A stretch of 64,000 nt of DNA from Streptomyces sp. CNQ-509 (GTDB taxonomy: Bacteria > Actinomycetota > Actinomycetes > Streptomycetales > Streptomycetaceae): positions 434,001-498,000 of the forward strand of contig NZ_CP011492.1 of the NCBI RefSeq assembly GCF_001011035.1, in the 5' to 3' direction. This document shows, in pieces, positions 25,052 through 35,035 of this stretch (position 1 is the stretch's first letter; each line of letters begins with the position of its first letter). The notes under the pieces were generated by a model that saw nothing but the letters and a program-made list of their open reading frames with translations, was not told the origin of the DNA and did no database searches. Both the position numbers and the translations under genes were made by a program.

Positions 25052-28000
25052 TCACTCCGGTGCGCCGTAACCGCCGCCGCCGGGGGTCTCGACCACCAGC
25101 GCGTCCCCCGCGGCCGCCTCCACCGTGTCGCAGCCCTTCAGCGGCTCGACGGTGCCGTCCGCGCGCTCCATGGCGTTGTGGCCGAGTGCGCCGGGTGCGC
25201 CGCCCGCCATCCCGTACGGGGCCACCCGGCGGTGGCCGGTCAGCAGCGTCACCGTCATCGGCTCCAGGAACCGGATGCGCCGGACCGCCCCGCGGCCACC
25301 CTCCCAGCGGCCCCGGCCGCCGCTGCCGTCCCGTACGGCGAACTCCTCGACGCGCACCGGGTAGCGCCACTCCAGCACCTCGGGGTCGGTGAGGCGGGAG
25401 TTGGTCATGTGGGTCTGCACGACGTCGGCGCCGGCGAAGCCGTCGCCCGCGCCGGAGCCGGAGGCGACGGTTTCGTAGTACTGCGCCTTGTCGTTGCCGA
25501 AGGTGACGTTGTTCATCGTCCCGGAGCCCTCGGCCTGTACGCCGAGCGCCGCGTACAGCGCGCCCGTCACGGCCTGGGAGGTCTCGACGTTTCCGGCGAC
25601 GGTGGCCGCGGGGAACTCCGGCGCCAGCATCGAGCCCGGCGGGATGCGCACGTCCAGGGGCTTCAGGCAGCCGCTGTTGAGGGGGATGTCCTCGGCGACC
25701 AGGGTGCGGAAGACGTAGAGCACGGCGGCCATGACGACCGAGCTGGGCGCGTTGGCGTTGCCCGGCTGCTGCGGCGAGGTGCCGGTGAAGTCGACCACCG
25801 CGCCGCGCGCGTCGCGGTCGACGCGCACGGCGACCTCGATGACCGCGCCGGCGTCGGTCTCGTAGCGGTACGTGCCGTCCCCGAGGGCGGCGATGACGCG
25901 CCGCACGGACTCCTCGGCGTTGTCCTGCACGTGCCCCGTGTATGCCTGCACGACGTCCAGGCCGAACATGCCGATCATGCGGCGCAGTTCGTCGATGCCC
26001 TTGTTGTTCGCGGCGATCTGGGCGCGAAGGTCGGCGAGGTTGGCGTCGGGCGCGCGCGACGGGTACGCGCCGGAGGTCAGCAGCCGGCGCGTCTCGGCCT
26101 CGCGCAGCTCGCCGTCGCGGACGAGCAGCCAGTTGTCGAAGAGGACGCCCTCCTCCTGGATCGTGCGGCTGAACGCGGGCATCGATCCGGGCGTGATGCC
26201 GCCGATCTCGGCGTGGTGGCCGCGGGAGGCGACGAGGAACAGCAGTTGTCGCCCTGCATCGTCGAAGACGGGCGTGACGACGGTGACGTCCGGCAGATGG
26301 GTGCCGCCGTGGTACGGGTCGTTGATCGCGTAGACGTCACCCGGCCGCAGCCCGTGGCCGCCGTCCCGGTTGCGCCGCAGCACCTCTTTGATGGACTCCC
26401 CCATCGACCCGAGGTGCACCGGCATGTGGGGCGCGTTGGAGATCAGGTTGCCCTCGGCGTCGAAGAGGGCGCAGGAGAAGTCGAGCCGTTCCTTGATGTT
26501 GACGGAGTGGGCGGTGCTCTCCAGCCGTACGCCCATCTGTTCGGCGATCGCCATGAAGAGGCTGTTGAAGACCTCCAGCATCACGGGGTCCACGCCCGTG
26601 CCGACCGCCAGTGTCGCGGGCCTCGGCCGGACGCGGGTGAGCGTGAGGTGGCCGCGGTGGTGCACGGCGGCCTGCCAGCCGGGGTCGACGACGGTGGTGG
26701 AGCCCTCCTCGGCGATGATCGCGGGTCCGGTGACGGTGTCGTCGGCGCGCAGTTCCGCGCGCTGGAACAGCCCGGCCTCGCGCCACTGCCCGTCGGTGAA
26801 GATCCGTACGCAGTCGGCGGGTTGCGGCGCGCCCCCGGTGCGGGCGGCCTCGCCGACCTCCTCCCGCGTGGTGGGGGCCTGCTCGGCGGCGGCCTCCACG
26901 GACGCGGCCTCGGCGACGATCGGCTTGTCCATCGTGAACGCGAACCGCCTGCGGTGCACGGCGGTGAACTCCGCCCGCATCTCCGCCTCCGCCGCCAGCG
27001 GCACGGCGATCGCCGAGTCGGTGCCCGCGTACCGCAGGTGCACCCGCGCCGCGGTGTCCACCGCGGCGGCCGGGATGCCCTCGTCCGTGAGGTCCGCCGC
27101 GGCCCGTTCCGCCAGCTCCGCGCAGACCTGCCGGATCCGCGGCATCGACTCGCCGGTCAGCTCCGCCTCCACGGCCTGCTCCCGCATCGCCGTCGCCGCG
27201 GCGACCCCGATGCCGCACGCGGAGAGCACCCCCGGGTGCGGCGGGACGACGACGGTGGAGATGCCGAGCACGTCGGCGACGGCGCAGGCGTGCTGGCCCC
27301 CGGCGCCGCCGAAGCTGGTGAGCGCGTAGCGGGTGACGTCGTGGCCGCGCTGCACGGAGATCTTCTTCACCGCGTTGGCCATGTTGAGCACGGCGATGTC
27401 GAGGAACCCGGCCGCGACCTCCTCCGGCGAGCGCCGGTCGCCGGTGGCCGCGGCGGACGTCTCGGCCAGCTCGGTGAACGCCCGCCGCACCGCCTCGCCG
27501 TCGAGCGGCTGGTCGCCGCCGGGGCCGAAGACGGCGGGGAAGTGCTGCGGCTGCACGCGGCCGAGCATGACGTTGGCGTCGGTGACGGTCAGCGGCCCGC
27601 CGCGGCGGTAGCAGGCGGGCCCGGGGACGGCGCCCGCGGAGTCGGGGCCCACCCGGTAGCGGCGGCCGTCGAAGTGCAGGACGGAGCCGCCGCCGGCGGC
27701 CACGGTGTGGATGCTGAGCATCGGCGCGCGCATCCGTACGCCCGCCACCCGCGTGTCGAAGTCGCGCTCGAACTCGCCCGCGTAGTGCGACACGTCGGTG
27801 GACGTGCCGCCCATGTCGAAGCCGATGACGCGGTCGTGGCCCGCCTCCGCAGAGGAGCGGACCATGCCGACGACCCCGCCCGCGGGCCCGGAGAGCACGG
27901 CGTCCTTGCCGCGGAAGTGCGTGGCCTCGCGCAGGCCGCCGTTGGACTGCATGAACTGCAGCCGGATGCCGGGCAGTTCGCCGGCCACGCGGTCGACGTA

Positions 28001-28672
28001 CCGGCGCAGGATCGGCGACAGGTAGGCGTCGACGACGGTCGTGTCGCCGCGGGGCACGAGCTTCATCAGCGGGCTGACCTCGTGGCCGCAACTGATCTGC
28101 GAGAAGCCCGCCCGGCGGGCCTCCTCGGCGACGGTCCGCTCGTGATCCGCGTAGCGGTAGCCGTGCACCAGGACGACGGCCGCGCTGCGGTACCCGTCGC
28201 GGTACGCCTCCGCCAGCGCCGCCCGCGCGGCATCGAGGTCCAGCGCGCGGACGACCTCGCCGTGGGCGCCGACGCGCTCGGGTACCTCGATCACCCGCTC
28301 GTACAGCGCCTCCGGCTTGAGGATGCGGCGCTCGAAGAGCAGCGGCCGGTTCTGGTACGCGATCCGCAGCGCGTCCCGGAACCCCTCGGTGACCACGAGG
28401 ACCGTCGGCTCGCCCTTCCGTTCGAGGAGTGCGTTGGTGGCGACGGTGGTGCCCATCTTGACCACCTCGACGCGCTCCGCGGGCACCGGCTCGTCGGGCC
28501 CGAGCCCGAGCAGCAGCCGCACGCCCGCGACGGCGGCGTCGTCGTGGGCGCCGTAGCGTCCGGGGTCGTGCGAGAGCAGCTTGCGGGCGACGAGGGTGCC
28601 GTCCGGTCGTCTGCCCACCACGTCGGTGAACGTGCCGCCGCGGTCGATCCAGAACTGCCAGGGCGCCGTCAT
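25052..28672 (-). CDS. Hydantoinase/5-oxoprolinase, fused A and B subunits
   Basis: A 1206-residue fusion of the HyuA (ATP-binding, residues about 5-690) and HyuB (about 700-1200) families, as in eukaryote-type 5-oxoprolinase. Such enzymes open 5-oxoproline or hydantoin-like rings with ATP. The start [15 protein letters not shown], the [11 protein letters not shown] actin-like phosphate loop and [13 protein letters not shown] are HyuA landmarks. [35 protein letters not shown] and ETPGGGGYG at the C-terminus are HyuB landmarks. The ATG at 28672 begins the domain directly. It lies 48 bp downstream of the HEAT-like gene. The exact substrate (oxoproline versus hydantoin) cannot be settled from sequence. 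Confidence 0.92.
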   Translation of the reverse strand: MTAPWQFWIDRGGTFTDVVGRRPDGTLVARKLLSHDPGRYGAHDDAAVAGVRLLLGLGPDEPVPAERVEVVKMGTTVATNALLERKGEPTVLVVTEGFRDALRIAYQNRPLLFERRILKPEALYERVIEVPERVGAHGEVVRALDLDAARAALAEAYRDGYRSAAVVLVHGYRYADHERTVAEEARRAGFSQISCGHEVSPLMKLVPRGDTTVVDAYLSPILRRYVDRVAGELPGIRLQFMQSNGGLREATHFRGKDAVLSGPAGGVVGMVRSSAEAGHDRVIGFDMGGTSTDVSHYAGEFERDFDTRVAGVRMRAPMLSIHTVAAGGGSVLHFDGRRYRVGPDSAGAVPGPACYRRGGPLTVTDANVMLGRVQPQHFPAVFGPGGDQPLDGEAVRRAFTELAETSAAATGDRRSPEEVAAGFLDIAVLNMANAVKKISVQRGHDVTRYALTSFGGAGGQHACAVADVLGISTVVVPPHPGVLSACGIGVAAATAMREQAVEAELTGESMPRIRQVCAELAERAAADLTDEGIPAAAVDTAARVHLRYAGTDSAIAVPLAAEAEMRAEFTAVHRRRFAFTMDKPIVAEAASVEAAAEQAPTTREEVGEAARTGGAPQPADCVRIFTDGQWREAGLFQRAELRADDTVTGPAIIAEEGSTTVVDPGWQAAVHHRGHLTLTRVRPRPATLAVGTGVDPVMLEVFNSLFMAIAEQMGVRLESTAHSVNIKERLDFSCALFDAEGNLISNAPHMPVHLGSMGESIKEVLRRNRDGGHGLRPGDVYAINDPYHGGTHLPDVTVVTPVFDDAGRQLLFLVASRGHHAEIGGITPGSMPAFSRTIQEEGVLFDNWLLVRDGELREAETRRLLTSGAYPSRAPDANLADLRAQIAANNKGIDELRRMIGMFGLDVVQAYTGHVQDNAEESVRRVIAALGDGTYRYETDAGAVIEVAVRVDRDARGAVVDFTGTSPQQPGNANAPSSVVMAAVLYVFRTLVAEDIPLNSGCLKPLDVRIPPGSMLAPEFPAATVAGNVETSQAVTGALYAALGVQAEGSGTMNNVTFGNDKAQYYETVASGSGAGDGFAGADVVQTHMTNSRLTDPEVLEWRYPVRVEEFAVRDGSGGRGRWEGGRGAVRRIRFLEPMTVTLLTGHRRVAPYGMAGGAPGALGHNAMERADGTVEPLKGCDTVEAAAGDALVVETPGGGGYGAPE

Positions 28673-28720
28673 GCGCTCATTGTCGCAGGGTGCGACCGTA
28701 CGTGAAGGAGGCGTGACGGG

Positions 28721-30139
28721 TCAGCCGGCGGCGCCGTCGGGGGTGATGCGGGTGCGCACGGTGCTCTGCACGTCGCCGTCCTCCGCCGGGTCGGCGGCCA
28801 GGCTGCGCAGCCGGGCGACGACACGGGCGTCGGCGGTCTCGGCGTGCCGGGCGCCGATCTCGCGGGTGGTGTCCTCACAGTCCCACAGGCACTCGACGGC
28901 GAAGGAAGCGGGGAACGACGGGTCGGTGGCGGCCAGTGCGCGGGCGGTGACTCCGCGGAGCTGCGAGCTGCCGGTCTCACGGTAGATGTGCCGCAGCACG
29001 GGCGCCGCGGAGGCGATCGCCAGCCGGCCCGCGCCGGCGACAAGATCGCACAACTCCGGCGCGTCGGGCCCCCCGTCGCGCACGCGGCGCAGCAGCACGG
29101 CCCGTACGGCACGGGCGTCGCGCGCGGCGCCGCGGCGGGCGAGCATCACCCCGGCCGCGGTGCCGAGCGCGTCCTCGCGGCCCGCCCAGCTGCGGGCGGC
29201 GCCGAGGGCTGCGGTGGAGCACATCCGGCCGAAGGTGGCGAGCGCGGCGTCGGCGAGGATCTCGGAAGGACCGCAGACGGCGGCTTCGATGAGGTCGTAC
29301 GTCTCGGGGTCGCCGGTCGCCGCGAGGTGCGCGACGGCGGCGGCGCGGGCGCCGTCGCCGCCGGCGCGGGCCGCGGCGAACAGTTCCGGCCGGTCCTCGG
29401 GCCCGGCGACGGCGGCGAGGCAGCGGGCCGCGGCGGCGTGCCGGGGCTGTGCCGGGTACTGCTCCAGGCCGTCCTGCGCCCACTGGAGGATCTCGGCCAC
29501 GCTCCAGCCGGGCCGTGGGCCGCGGGAGCGGAGCTGGCGCTGCCAGCGGTCGAAACTCTCCTGCTCCTGCGCCGCGCGCACGCGGGCGCCCAGCTCGGGG
29601 TCCTCGGCCCACAGCCGCCAGGGCCGGGGCTCGAACGCGCCGCGCATCTCCGCGGCCAGCTCGCGCTCGCCCTCGGGGGTGCGCGGGAAGCGGGCCAGCA
29701 CGTGCGGGGCCAGGGCGCGCAGCCCGGCGTCGTCGTCACGCAGCGCGAGCTCGTCGAGCGCCCACTGCCAGCAGCCGCCGGCGGCGGCGTAGCGGCGGAG
29801 GAGCTTCAGGGCGTCGTCACGGCCGTACGAGGCGAGGTGGCCGAGGACGGAGAGGGTGAGCCCGGTGCGCTGCTCGTCGGGGCGCAGCACGTCGTCGGGG
29901 GCGAAGAGGTGGTCGGCGAGGGCGTCCACGGGGGCGTCCAGCTCCAGGCAGAGCCGGGCGTAATAGAGCGAGCGGTTCTCCACCTGCCAGTCGTGCCTGG
30001 GGTCGTCGATCACGCACTCGTACAGCGCCTGGAGGGCTTCTGCCCTCGGCGCGGCGAGTGCGTGCAGGGTCCCGTCCCCCCGGCCTCGCTGGAGGAGGCC
30101 GAGGAGGGTGCCGCTGGGCGCTATGGCTGGCTCGAACAT
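28721..30139 (-). CDS. HEAT-repeat-like alpha-helical protein
   Basis: A 472-residue protein of repeated amphipathic helix pairs, with many Ala/Leu/Arg residues and recurrent short units such as ARAAAVAHLAATGDPETYDL and VTARALAATDPSF, suggesting HEAT-type repeats used for protein binding. It has no membrane segment, catalytic motif or signal peptide. The ATG at 30139 was chosen as the first in-frame ATG after the long non-conserved upstream frame. It is divergent from the PAS-SpoIIE gene and could be cotranscribed with the hydantoinase gene 48 bp downstream. I cannot name a partner. Confidence 0.65.
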   Translation of the reverse strand: MFEPAIAPSGTLLGLLQRGRGDGTLHALAAPRAEALQALYECVIDDPRHDWQVENRSLYYARLCLELDAPVDALADHLFAPDDVLRPDEQRTGLTLSVLGHLASYGRDDALKLLRRYAAAGGCWQWALDELALRDDDAGLRALAPHVLARFPRTPEGERELAAEMRGAFEPRPWRLWAEDPELGARVRAAQEQESFDRWQRQLRSRGPRPGWSVAEILQWAQDGLEQYPAQPRHAAAARCLAAVAGPEDRPELFAAARAGGDGARAAAVAHLAATGDPETYDLIEAAVCGPSEILADAALATFGRMCSTAALGAARSWAGREDALGTAAGVMLARRGAARDARAVRAVLLRRVRDGGPDAPELCDLVAGAGRLAIASAAPVLRHIYRETGSSQLRGVTARALAATDPSFPASFAVECLWDCEDTTREIGARHAETADARVVARLRSLAADPAEDGDVQSTVRTRITPDGAAG

Positions 30140-30426
30140 GACGTCAGCATCCGGGGTGGTGGGACCGCTGGCAACGGAATTTTCCGCGGAACGGACAGAC
30201 CGGGCCACCGACCGGCTGCCGGCTCCATTGCCGCGGCAGCTTACTGGAGTGCGGAGGTCGGGTGAAGTGCGGTCGTGAACCGGCCGGGGTGCATATGCCA
30301 CAAGCATCTGCTCGGGTCTCGCGAAACGCCTTACGCAGCGTCGCCGCCTGTGCCACAGTCGTAACGGCGAACCGCAGGCCGGCAACGACGCCGGAGCCCG
30401 GGCCGGAAGGTATCGGAGATCACGCC

Positions 30427-31872
30427 ATGGCCGCCGCCTCACGACTCCCCCGCGCCGCGGGCCCGCACGCACCCGAGCAGCCGGAACGCAGCCCCGTGGC
30501 CACCCTCCTCGCCCAGATCGCCCGGCTGCGCGGCAGCCTGGAGGCGGTGCAGCGGGAGACGATCGCCGCCGCGGGGGACGCCCAGGGGGCCGAGCTGCGC
30601 TGGCAGCGCGCGCTGTGCGACCTCGCCGCGCGGCAGCTCGACTCCCTGACGCTCCAGCTCGGGCAGTTGCGCGCCGGTCACCCGGTCGACGCGGACCGCG
30701 AGGACGGCGAAGGACCGGCGGGGGAGTTCCCCGCCGGTCCGCTGGACCGTCCGCAGCCCCGGGTGGGCAGCGCGGAGTGGCATCTGCTTTCGGACATCGT
30801 CGACTGGTCGGACGACCTCTTCGACATCTTCGGCAGGGACCCCGGCGACGGCCCGCTGTCGCTGGACGAGCTGCCGTCCTGGTTCGACCCCGCCGACCAG
30901 CCGCGGCTGACCGCGATGGTCACGGACTGCCTGGTCGACGGCAAGCCGATCGACGGCGAGTTCCGCATCCGCCGCCCGGACGGGGCGCCGCGCACCCTGC
31001 ACGTCGTCGGCGAGCCCGTCCTGGACGCCGGGGGCGCGACCGAGTCGATGTGGACGGTCGTACGTGACGTCACCGAGCTGCGCCGCAGCCGCCAGGCGGT
31101 ACGGGAGTCGGAGTCCGCGCTCCAGCGCGAGCGGCACTTCGCGGCGGCCGAGCGGCGCATCGCCCGGGAGCTGCACGAGTCGGTGCTGCCGCCGTGGCGC
31201 GGCGCCGTCCACCTGCCGGCCGGTGACCCGGCCGCGTTGACCGTGGCCGGACATCACTTTCCGGCCGCCGCCGACACCCCTGTCAGCGGCGTCTGGTACG
31301 ACGCGCTGCCGCTGCCCGGCGGCGACACCTTCCTCGGCGTCGGCGACGTCGCCGGCCGCGGCGTCCCGGCCGCAGCCGGGATGACGATGCTCCTCGGCGC
31401 CCTGCGCGGCATGGCCCTCGGCGGTGCGGATCCCGCCGCGCTCCTCGGCCGGGCCAACGAGCTGCTGGAGGTGTCGGCGCAGCCGGTGCTCGTCGGCACG
31501 GTCTGCTGCCGCTACGACCCGGCGGCGCGCACCCTGCGCTGGGCCCGCGCCGCGCACGTCTCGCCGCTGCTCTTCCGCGACGGCGCGGGCCGTCCCCTGA
31601 CCGCCCCCGAGGGCGTGCTGCTCGGCGCCACCGCGGACACGTCGTACGCGCAGGTCAGCGAGGTCTTACAGCCCGGCGACCTGCTTCTGCTGCACACCGC
31701 GGCCCTCGGCGCCCGCAGCCCGGAGCCGGCCCGCGAGCGGCTGCTCGCGCTCGCCCCCCGGCTCGCCGCCGCACCCGGTGCGCAGGAGTGCCTGCGCACC
31801 GTCGTCGAGGAGTTCGGCGGCGGACGCCGCGGGGACGACGCCTGCGTGCTCGTGGCCAGGGTGACGGGCTGA
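30427..31872 (+). CDS. PAS-domain SpoIIE-like protein with a degraded phosphatase site
   Basis: A 481-residue protein: a helical N-terminal part (residues 20-85), a PAS sensor domain (about 110-230; DLFDIFGRDPGDG through TVVRDVTELRRS), then a SpoIIE/PP2C fold (from about 250). The phosphatase keeps Asp307 (GVGDVAG) and Asp470/471 (GDDACVLV). The usual GGDWYD reads SGVWYD with Val289 for the metal-binding Asp, and the usual YTDGL reads HTAAL with Ala425 for the second Asp. Two of four metal ligands are therefore missing. It may be a non-catalytic pseudophosphatase that binds STAS-type proteins. The 287 bp before it, divergent from the HEAT-like gene, hold no gene. The ATG at 30427 has GGAG ten bases upstream. 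Confidence 0.8.
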   Translation: MAAASRLPRAAGPHAPEQPERSPVATLLAQIARLRGSLEAVQRETIAAAGDAQGAELRWQRALCDLAARQLDSLTLQLGQLRAGHPVDADREDGEGPAGEFPAGPLDRPQPRVGSAEWHLLSDIVDWSDDLFDIFGRDPGDGPLSLDELPSWFDPADQPRLTAMVTDCLVDGKPIDGEFRIRRPDGAPRTLHVVGEPVLDAGGATESMWTVVRDVTELRRSRQAVRESESALQRERHFAAAERRIARELHESVLPPWRGAVHLPAGDPAALTVAGHHFPAAADTPVSGVWYDALPLPGGDTFLGVGDVAGRGVPAAAGMTMLLGALRGMALGGADPAALLGRANELLEVSAQPVLVGTVCCRYDPAARTLRWARAAHVSPLLFRDGAGRPLTAPEGVLLGATADTSYAQVSEVLQPGDLLLLHTAALGARSPEPARERLLALAPRLAAAPGAQECLRTVVEEFGGGRRGDDACVLVARVTG

Positions 31873-31928
31873 GCCACCGTGCCCCGGCGGCCCGGCCCGT
31901 CACTCCCCACCCGTCCCCGTACGGCAGC

Positions 31929-31945
31929 CTCCGGCAGCGCCGGAG
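31929..31945. terminator. Hairpin between convergent PAS-SpoIIE and NsdA-like genes
   Basis: CTCCGGC-agc-GCCGGAG is a perfect 7-bp stem with a 3-base loop, located between the two convergent stop codons (31872 and 31952). It suits a bidirectional terminator. Confidence 0.5.
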
Positions 31946-31951
31946 CGGCCG

Positions 31952-33424
31952 TCAGATGGGGCTCGTGCGCCCCTTCGGCGCCTTGGCCAGCGTCTCGCTC
32001 ATCTCCTCGCGCAGCGCCTTGACCACCGGATCGTCCGAGAACGGCGCGGTCAGCCGGCACGTCTCCCGTAACCGGTCCCAGGTGCGGTGCGAGGAGTTCT
32101 CGCCGATGCGCTCCAGCGCGAGCCGGGCGTAGTCCTCGCCCCGGTCCGGGTCGTCGGCGAGGAAGCCCGCCGCGGCCAGGGACACGTAGTCGAGGATCTG
32201 GGAGCGCTGGCGCCCGTCCGGCCGCTTGGCGAGGGCCAGTTCGCCGTGCTCGCAGGCGCGGAGCGCCGCGGACGGGTCGTGTTCGGCGAGGGTGCGGTAG
32301 GCCAGGGCCTGCATGCCGTGCAGGTCGGCCTCGTCGAAGAGCTGCATCCAGGTGGGCGCCGCCGCGTCTTTGCCGTCGGCGGCGAACAGGTCCTCCGCCT
32401 CGCCCAGCGTGCGCTGCACCGCCCCCGTGCGCCCCTTCGCCGCCTGCGCCCACGCCTCGATGGTGTGGAGCATCGAGCGCGTACGCGGGTGGGTCCCGGT
32501 CCCCGTCCCGGACTTTGCCAGTCCGATCAGTTCCAGCGCGTCGTCCGGCCGGCCCAGGTGGATCATCTGGCGGGCGGCGCGCGACAGCGCCTCCGCGGCG
32601 CGCGGCCGGTCGCCGCCCTCGCGCGCGGCGTGCGCGGCGATGACGAAGTACCGCTGGGCCGTGGGCTCCAGGCCCACGTCGTGCGACATCCAGCCGGCCA
32701 GCACGGCGAGGTTCGCCGCGACGCCCCACAACCGGCTCTGCAGCGGCTCCGGGTGCCGGTACGCGAGCATGCCGCCGACCTCGTTGAGCTGGCCCACGAC
32801 GGCCTTGCGCTGCAGGCCGCCGCCGCGCTCGGCGTCCCAGGCGCGGAACACCTCGACGGAACGTTCCAGCGCGTCGACCTCCTGAGCGCCGACCGGCGTC
32901 GCCTCGTATCTGCCGTAGCGCGCCGGCTCGACGGTGGGGGTGCCGCTTCCGGCGGCGGTGCCCGGGGCGGCGGGATCGGAGTGCAGCCACTCGTGCAGGG
33001 AACTGGTCAGGGCGGAGCCGGCCGCGAGCGCCGATCCCGCGCCCACCAGGCCGCGTCGATTGAGCATGAGGTCCATTCCCGTGAATTCGGTGAGGACCTC
33101 AGCCGTCCGCTCGGGTGCCCAGGGCAGTGCGTCATCGGACTGCCGCCGGACCCGCCCGGGCCCTCCGGCCCGTTCGAAACCGAGATCCTCGGTGGTCACG
33201 ACACGGCCGAGTCGCTCGGTGAAGAGGACCGCCAGCACCTTGGGCACCGGCTCGCGCGGGATCTCGCCCGTCTCGATCCAGCGCCGCACCCGCGAGGTGT
33301 CGGTCGAGAGCTGGGGGTGGCCGGTGGCCGCCGCCTGCCGGTTGACCAGCCTCGCCAGCTCGCCCTTCGACCAGCCGGTCATCCCGAACAGGTCGGCGAG
33401 CCTGGTGTTGGGTCCCTTGCTCAC
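31952..33424 (-). CDS. nsdA: NsdA-like negative regulator of differentiation
   Basis: A 490-residue protein matching my memory of Streptomyces NsdA, whose loss raises antibiotic production and sporulation. The N-terminal region (about 8-65) has the LADLFGMTGWSKGELARLVNRQA segment, a helix-turn-helix-like domain, then RVRRWIETGEIPREPVPKVLA. NRRGLVGAGSALAAGSAL (about 125-145) precedes a C-terminal half of TPR-like helix pairs. The start is the GTG at 33424 after GGGGG; it gives VSKGPNTRLADLFG, which fits the family. Other Streptomyces paralogues with the same layout exist, so the exact orthologue call needs an alignment. It is divergent from the phosphotransferase gene. Confidence 0.75.
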   Translation of the reverse strand: MSKGPNTRLADLFGMTGWSKGELARLVNRQAAATGHPQLSTDTSRVRRWIETGEIPREPVPKVLAVLFTERLGRVVTTEDLGFERAGGPGRVRRQSDDALPWAPERTAEVLTEFTGMDLMLNRRGLVGAGSALAAGSALTSSLHEWLHSDPAAPGTAAGSGTPTVEPARYGRYEATPVGAQEVDALERSVEVFRAWDAERGGGLQRKAVVGQLNEVGGMLAYRHPEPLQSRLWGVAANLAVLAGWMSHDVGLEPTAQRYFVIAAHAAREGGDRPRAAEALSRAARQMIHLGRPDDALELIGLAKSGTGTGTHPRTRSMLHTIEAWAQAAKGRTGAVQRTLGEAEDLFAADGKDAAAPTWMQLFDEADLHGMQALAYRTLAEHDPSAALRACEHGELALAKRPDGRQRSQILDYVSLAAAGFLADDPDRGEDYARLALERIGENSSHRTWDRLRETCRLTAPFSDDPVVKALREEMSETLAKAPKGRTSPI

Positions 33425-33734
33425 GTCAAGCCCCCAGGGTCTCGGCTCACTTGACAGTACCGACGGGCCGCAGGCCCGGCGACAATTCGCCAGGGTTCGC
33501 CAGGGTCCGCCAGATGGTGTGCCACCCGTATAGCGGTGTGGGCTATGACTGCGCCAACCGGCCCCGGAGATCGGGGCACATGCCAGCCGCACTGTCCACC
33601 CGCATATCCCGGGCTCAGCGGCCGGAGACCGGACCCCCAGCCGGTCACCCGGACGAGTGACCAGGGAGGGTACGGCAGCGGACGGTGGCCCGCGGCGCGC
33701 AACCGGCCCGTGCCTGAAGGGATCTGTCTCGCCC
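33425..33734. other. Divergent intergenic region of nsdA-like gene and phosphotransferase gene, with short tandem repeats
   Basis: 310 bp without a gene. It holds three tandem 10-bp units (TTCGCCAGGG, TTCGCCAGGG, then TCCGCCAGAT) at 33486-33515, about 62 bp upstream of the nsdA-like start. A TATAGC hexamer lies just beyond at 33530-33535. Regulator binding to the repeats is possible but unproven. Confidence 0.35.
33486..33515. repeat. Tandem 10-bp direct repeat, three copies
   Basis: Two perfect copies of TTCGCCAGGG followed by a third copy diverged at three positions. The period of 10 bp is close to one helical turn, so a protein binding all units would sit on one face of the DNA. Confidence 0.7.
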
Positions 33735-34856
33735 ATGTACGCAGCATCGGCATCCGTGTCCGCACCCGTCCGTACGGTACGCCCCCCGGCCCCGCACCGG
33801 ACCGCGGCCGGCGGCGCGCCGTTCCTCGACCCGGGCCGCGCGCCGGCCGCCGGCGCACGTCTGCGACAGCTTCCCGCCACCGCACGCCGTCCCGTCAGCG
33901 GCCGGCTCGACCTGACCGGCCCGCACGGCGCGCTCCTGCGCGCCGCCGTCGACTCCGTGCACCGCGTCGTCCCCGACTTCCACCCCGTGCAGGTGCTGCG
34001 CCGCAGCAGCCGCACGGTGCTGCTGGTCGGCTCCGCCGGACGGACCACGGCGGTGGCGAAGTGCCTGGTCGACCGGTCGGCCGCGCGGGTGGAGAAGCTG
34101 CAGCAGGAAATAGCCGCCTACCGTACGTTCGTCCGGGCCCGGCCGCCCGTGCGGGTGCCGCGGCTCATCGCCGCCGACCCGGAGAGCTGCACGCTCGTCA
34201 TCGAGCGCACCCCCGGCCGCGCCGCCGCCCTCCAGCGGCATCCGCTGGAGGTCCCGCCGCACGCCGACGTGCGCGCAACGCTCGCCGCGCTGGTACGGAT
34301 CGGGATGTGGCGGCCCCCCGCCGGGGCGTTCGGTGCGCCGCTGGACTACGGCGCGCAGCTCGGCCGGTTCCACGAGCTGGGCCTGCTGACCGACCGCGAC
34401 ATGGGCGACCTGCAGACGCTGCTGCACGGCATCGGCCCGGGGCACCTGCAGTTCTGCCACGGCGACGCCCTGCTGTCGAACGTGCTGCTGTCGCCCGCGG
34501 GCCCGGTGCTCGTGGACTGGGAGCAGGCCGGCTGGTACCTCCCGGGTTACGACCTGGCGACGCTCTGGGCCGTGCTGGGCGAGGGCTCGCCCGCGCGCAG
34601 GCAGATCAGCCAGCTCGCCCAGGCAGGCGGAACGGTTCACCGGGACGGGTTCCTGGTCAACCTGATGCTGGTGCTGGTACGGGAGGTCCGTACGTACGAG
34701 GCCGCCGTGCAGCGCGCGATGAGGGACCCGGCGCCGCCGGGCGGCGTGCACAGCGGGATGAGCGCCGGGGAGGAGCACCGGCTGCTGCTGCGCCGGCTCC
34801 ACGACGACGTGCAGATGGCGCGCCGCGCGGTGCGGGCGGCGGTCGGAACACGGTGA
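33735..34856 (+). CDS. Aminoglycoside phosphotransferase (APH)-fold protein
   Basis: A 373-residue protein with the choline/aminoglycoside kinase fold. The catalytic loop is HGDALLSN near residue 240 and the metal-binding aspartate lies in VLVDWEQAG near 258. The N-terminal 50 residues are Ala/Pro/Arg-rich and probably not folded. A lysine equivalent to the ATP-binding one is AVAKCLVD near 108. Substrate is unknown: such genes are widespread in Streptomyces and most do not confer aminoglycoside resistance. The ATG at 33735 has AAGGGATC upstream. A strong hairpin follows the stop. It is divergent from the NsdA-like gene. Confidence 0.75.
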   Translation: MYAASASVSAPVRTVRPPAPHRTAAGGAPFLDPGRAPAAGARLRQLPATARRPVSGRLDLTGPHGALLRAAVDSVHRVVPDFHPVQVLRRSSRTVLLVGSAGRTTAVAKCLVDRSAARVEKLQQEIAAYRTFVRARPPVRVPRLIAADPESCTLVIERTPGRAAALQRHPLEVPPHADVRATLAALVRIGMWRPPAGAFGAPLDYGAQLGRFHELGLLTDRDMGDLQTLLHGIGPGHLQFCHGDALLSNVLLSPAGPVLVDWEQAGWYLPGYDLATLWAVLGEGSPARRQISQLAQAGGTVHRDGFLVNLMLVLVREVRTYEAAVQRAMRDPAPPGGVHSGMSAGEEHRLLLRRLHDDVQMARRAVRAAVGTR

Positions 34857-34863
34857 CCCGGCG

Positions 34864-34890
34864 GGGTGGCGCGCCGTGACTGCGCCACCC
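34864..34890 (+). terminator. Terminator hairpin after the APH-fold gene
   Basis: GGGTGGCGC pairs perfectly over 9 bp with GCGCCACCC around a 9-base loop, starting 8 bp after the stop codon at 34856. There is no T-tract, as usual in these genomes. Confidence 0.65.
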
Positions 34891-34970
34891 GCCCTCTCGC
34901 CGGGGGGAGGGGGCCGCGGGCCGCGGTTCCGCGCAACTGCCTGACGTGCGGCGACTCGCCATACACATGA

Positions 34971-34999
34971 TTGACGGTCTGTCAGTCTGCCGATAGTGC
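34971..34999 (+). promoter_or_regulatory. Putative promoter of the broken amidase gene
   Basis: TTGACG at 34971-34976, a 17-base spacer and TAGTGC at 34994-34999 resemble a vegetative-type promoter, 36 bp before the GTG start at 35036. The -10 matches only partly. Confidence 0.4.
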
Positions 35000-35035
35000 T
35001 AGGTGATCGTTCGCCCACGCACCTCGGAGGACCCC

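Noticed and set aside
33735..34856. Aminoglycoside resistance gene
   Set aside because: Only the general APH fold is seen. Such genes are numerous in Streptomyces and most have other or unknown substrates; no resistance-gene context is present.
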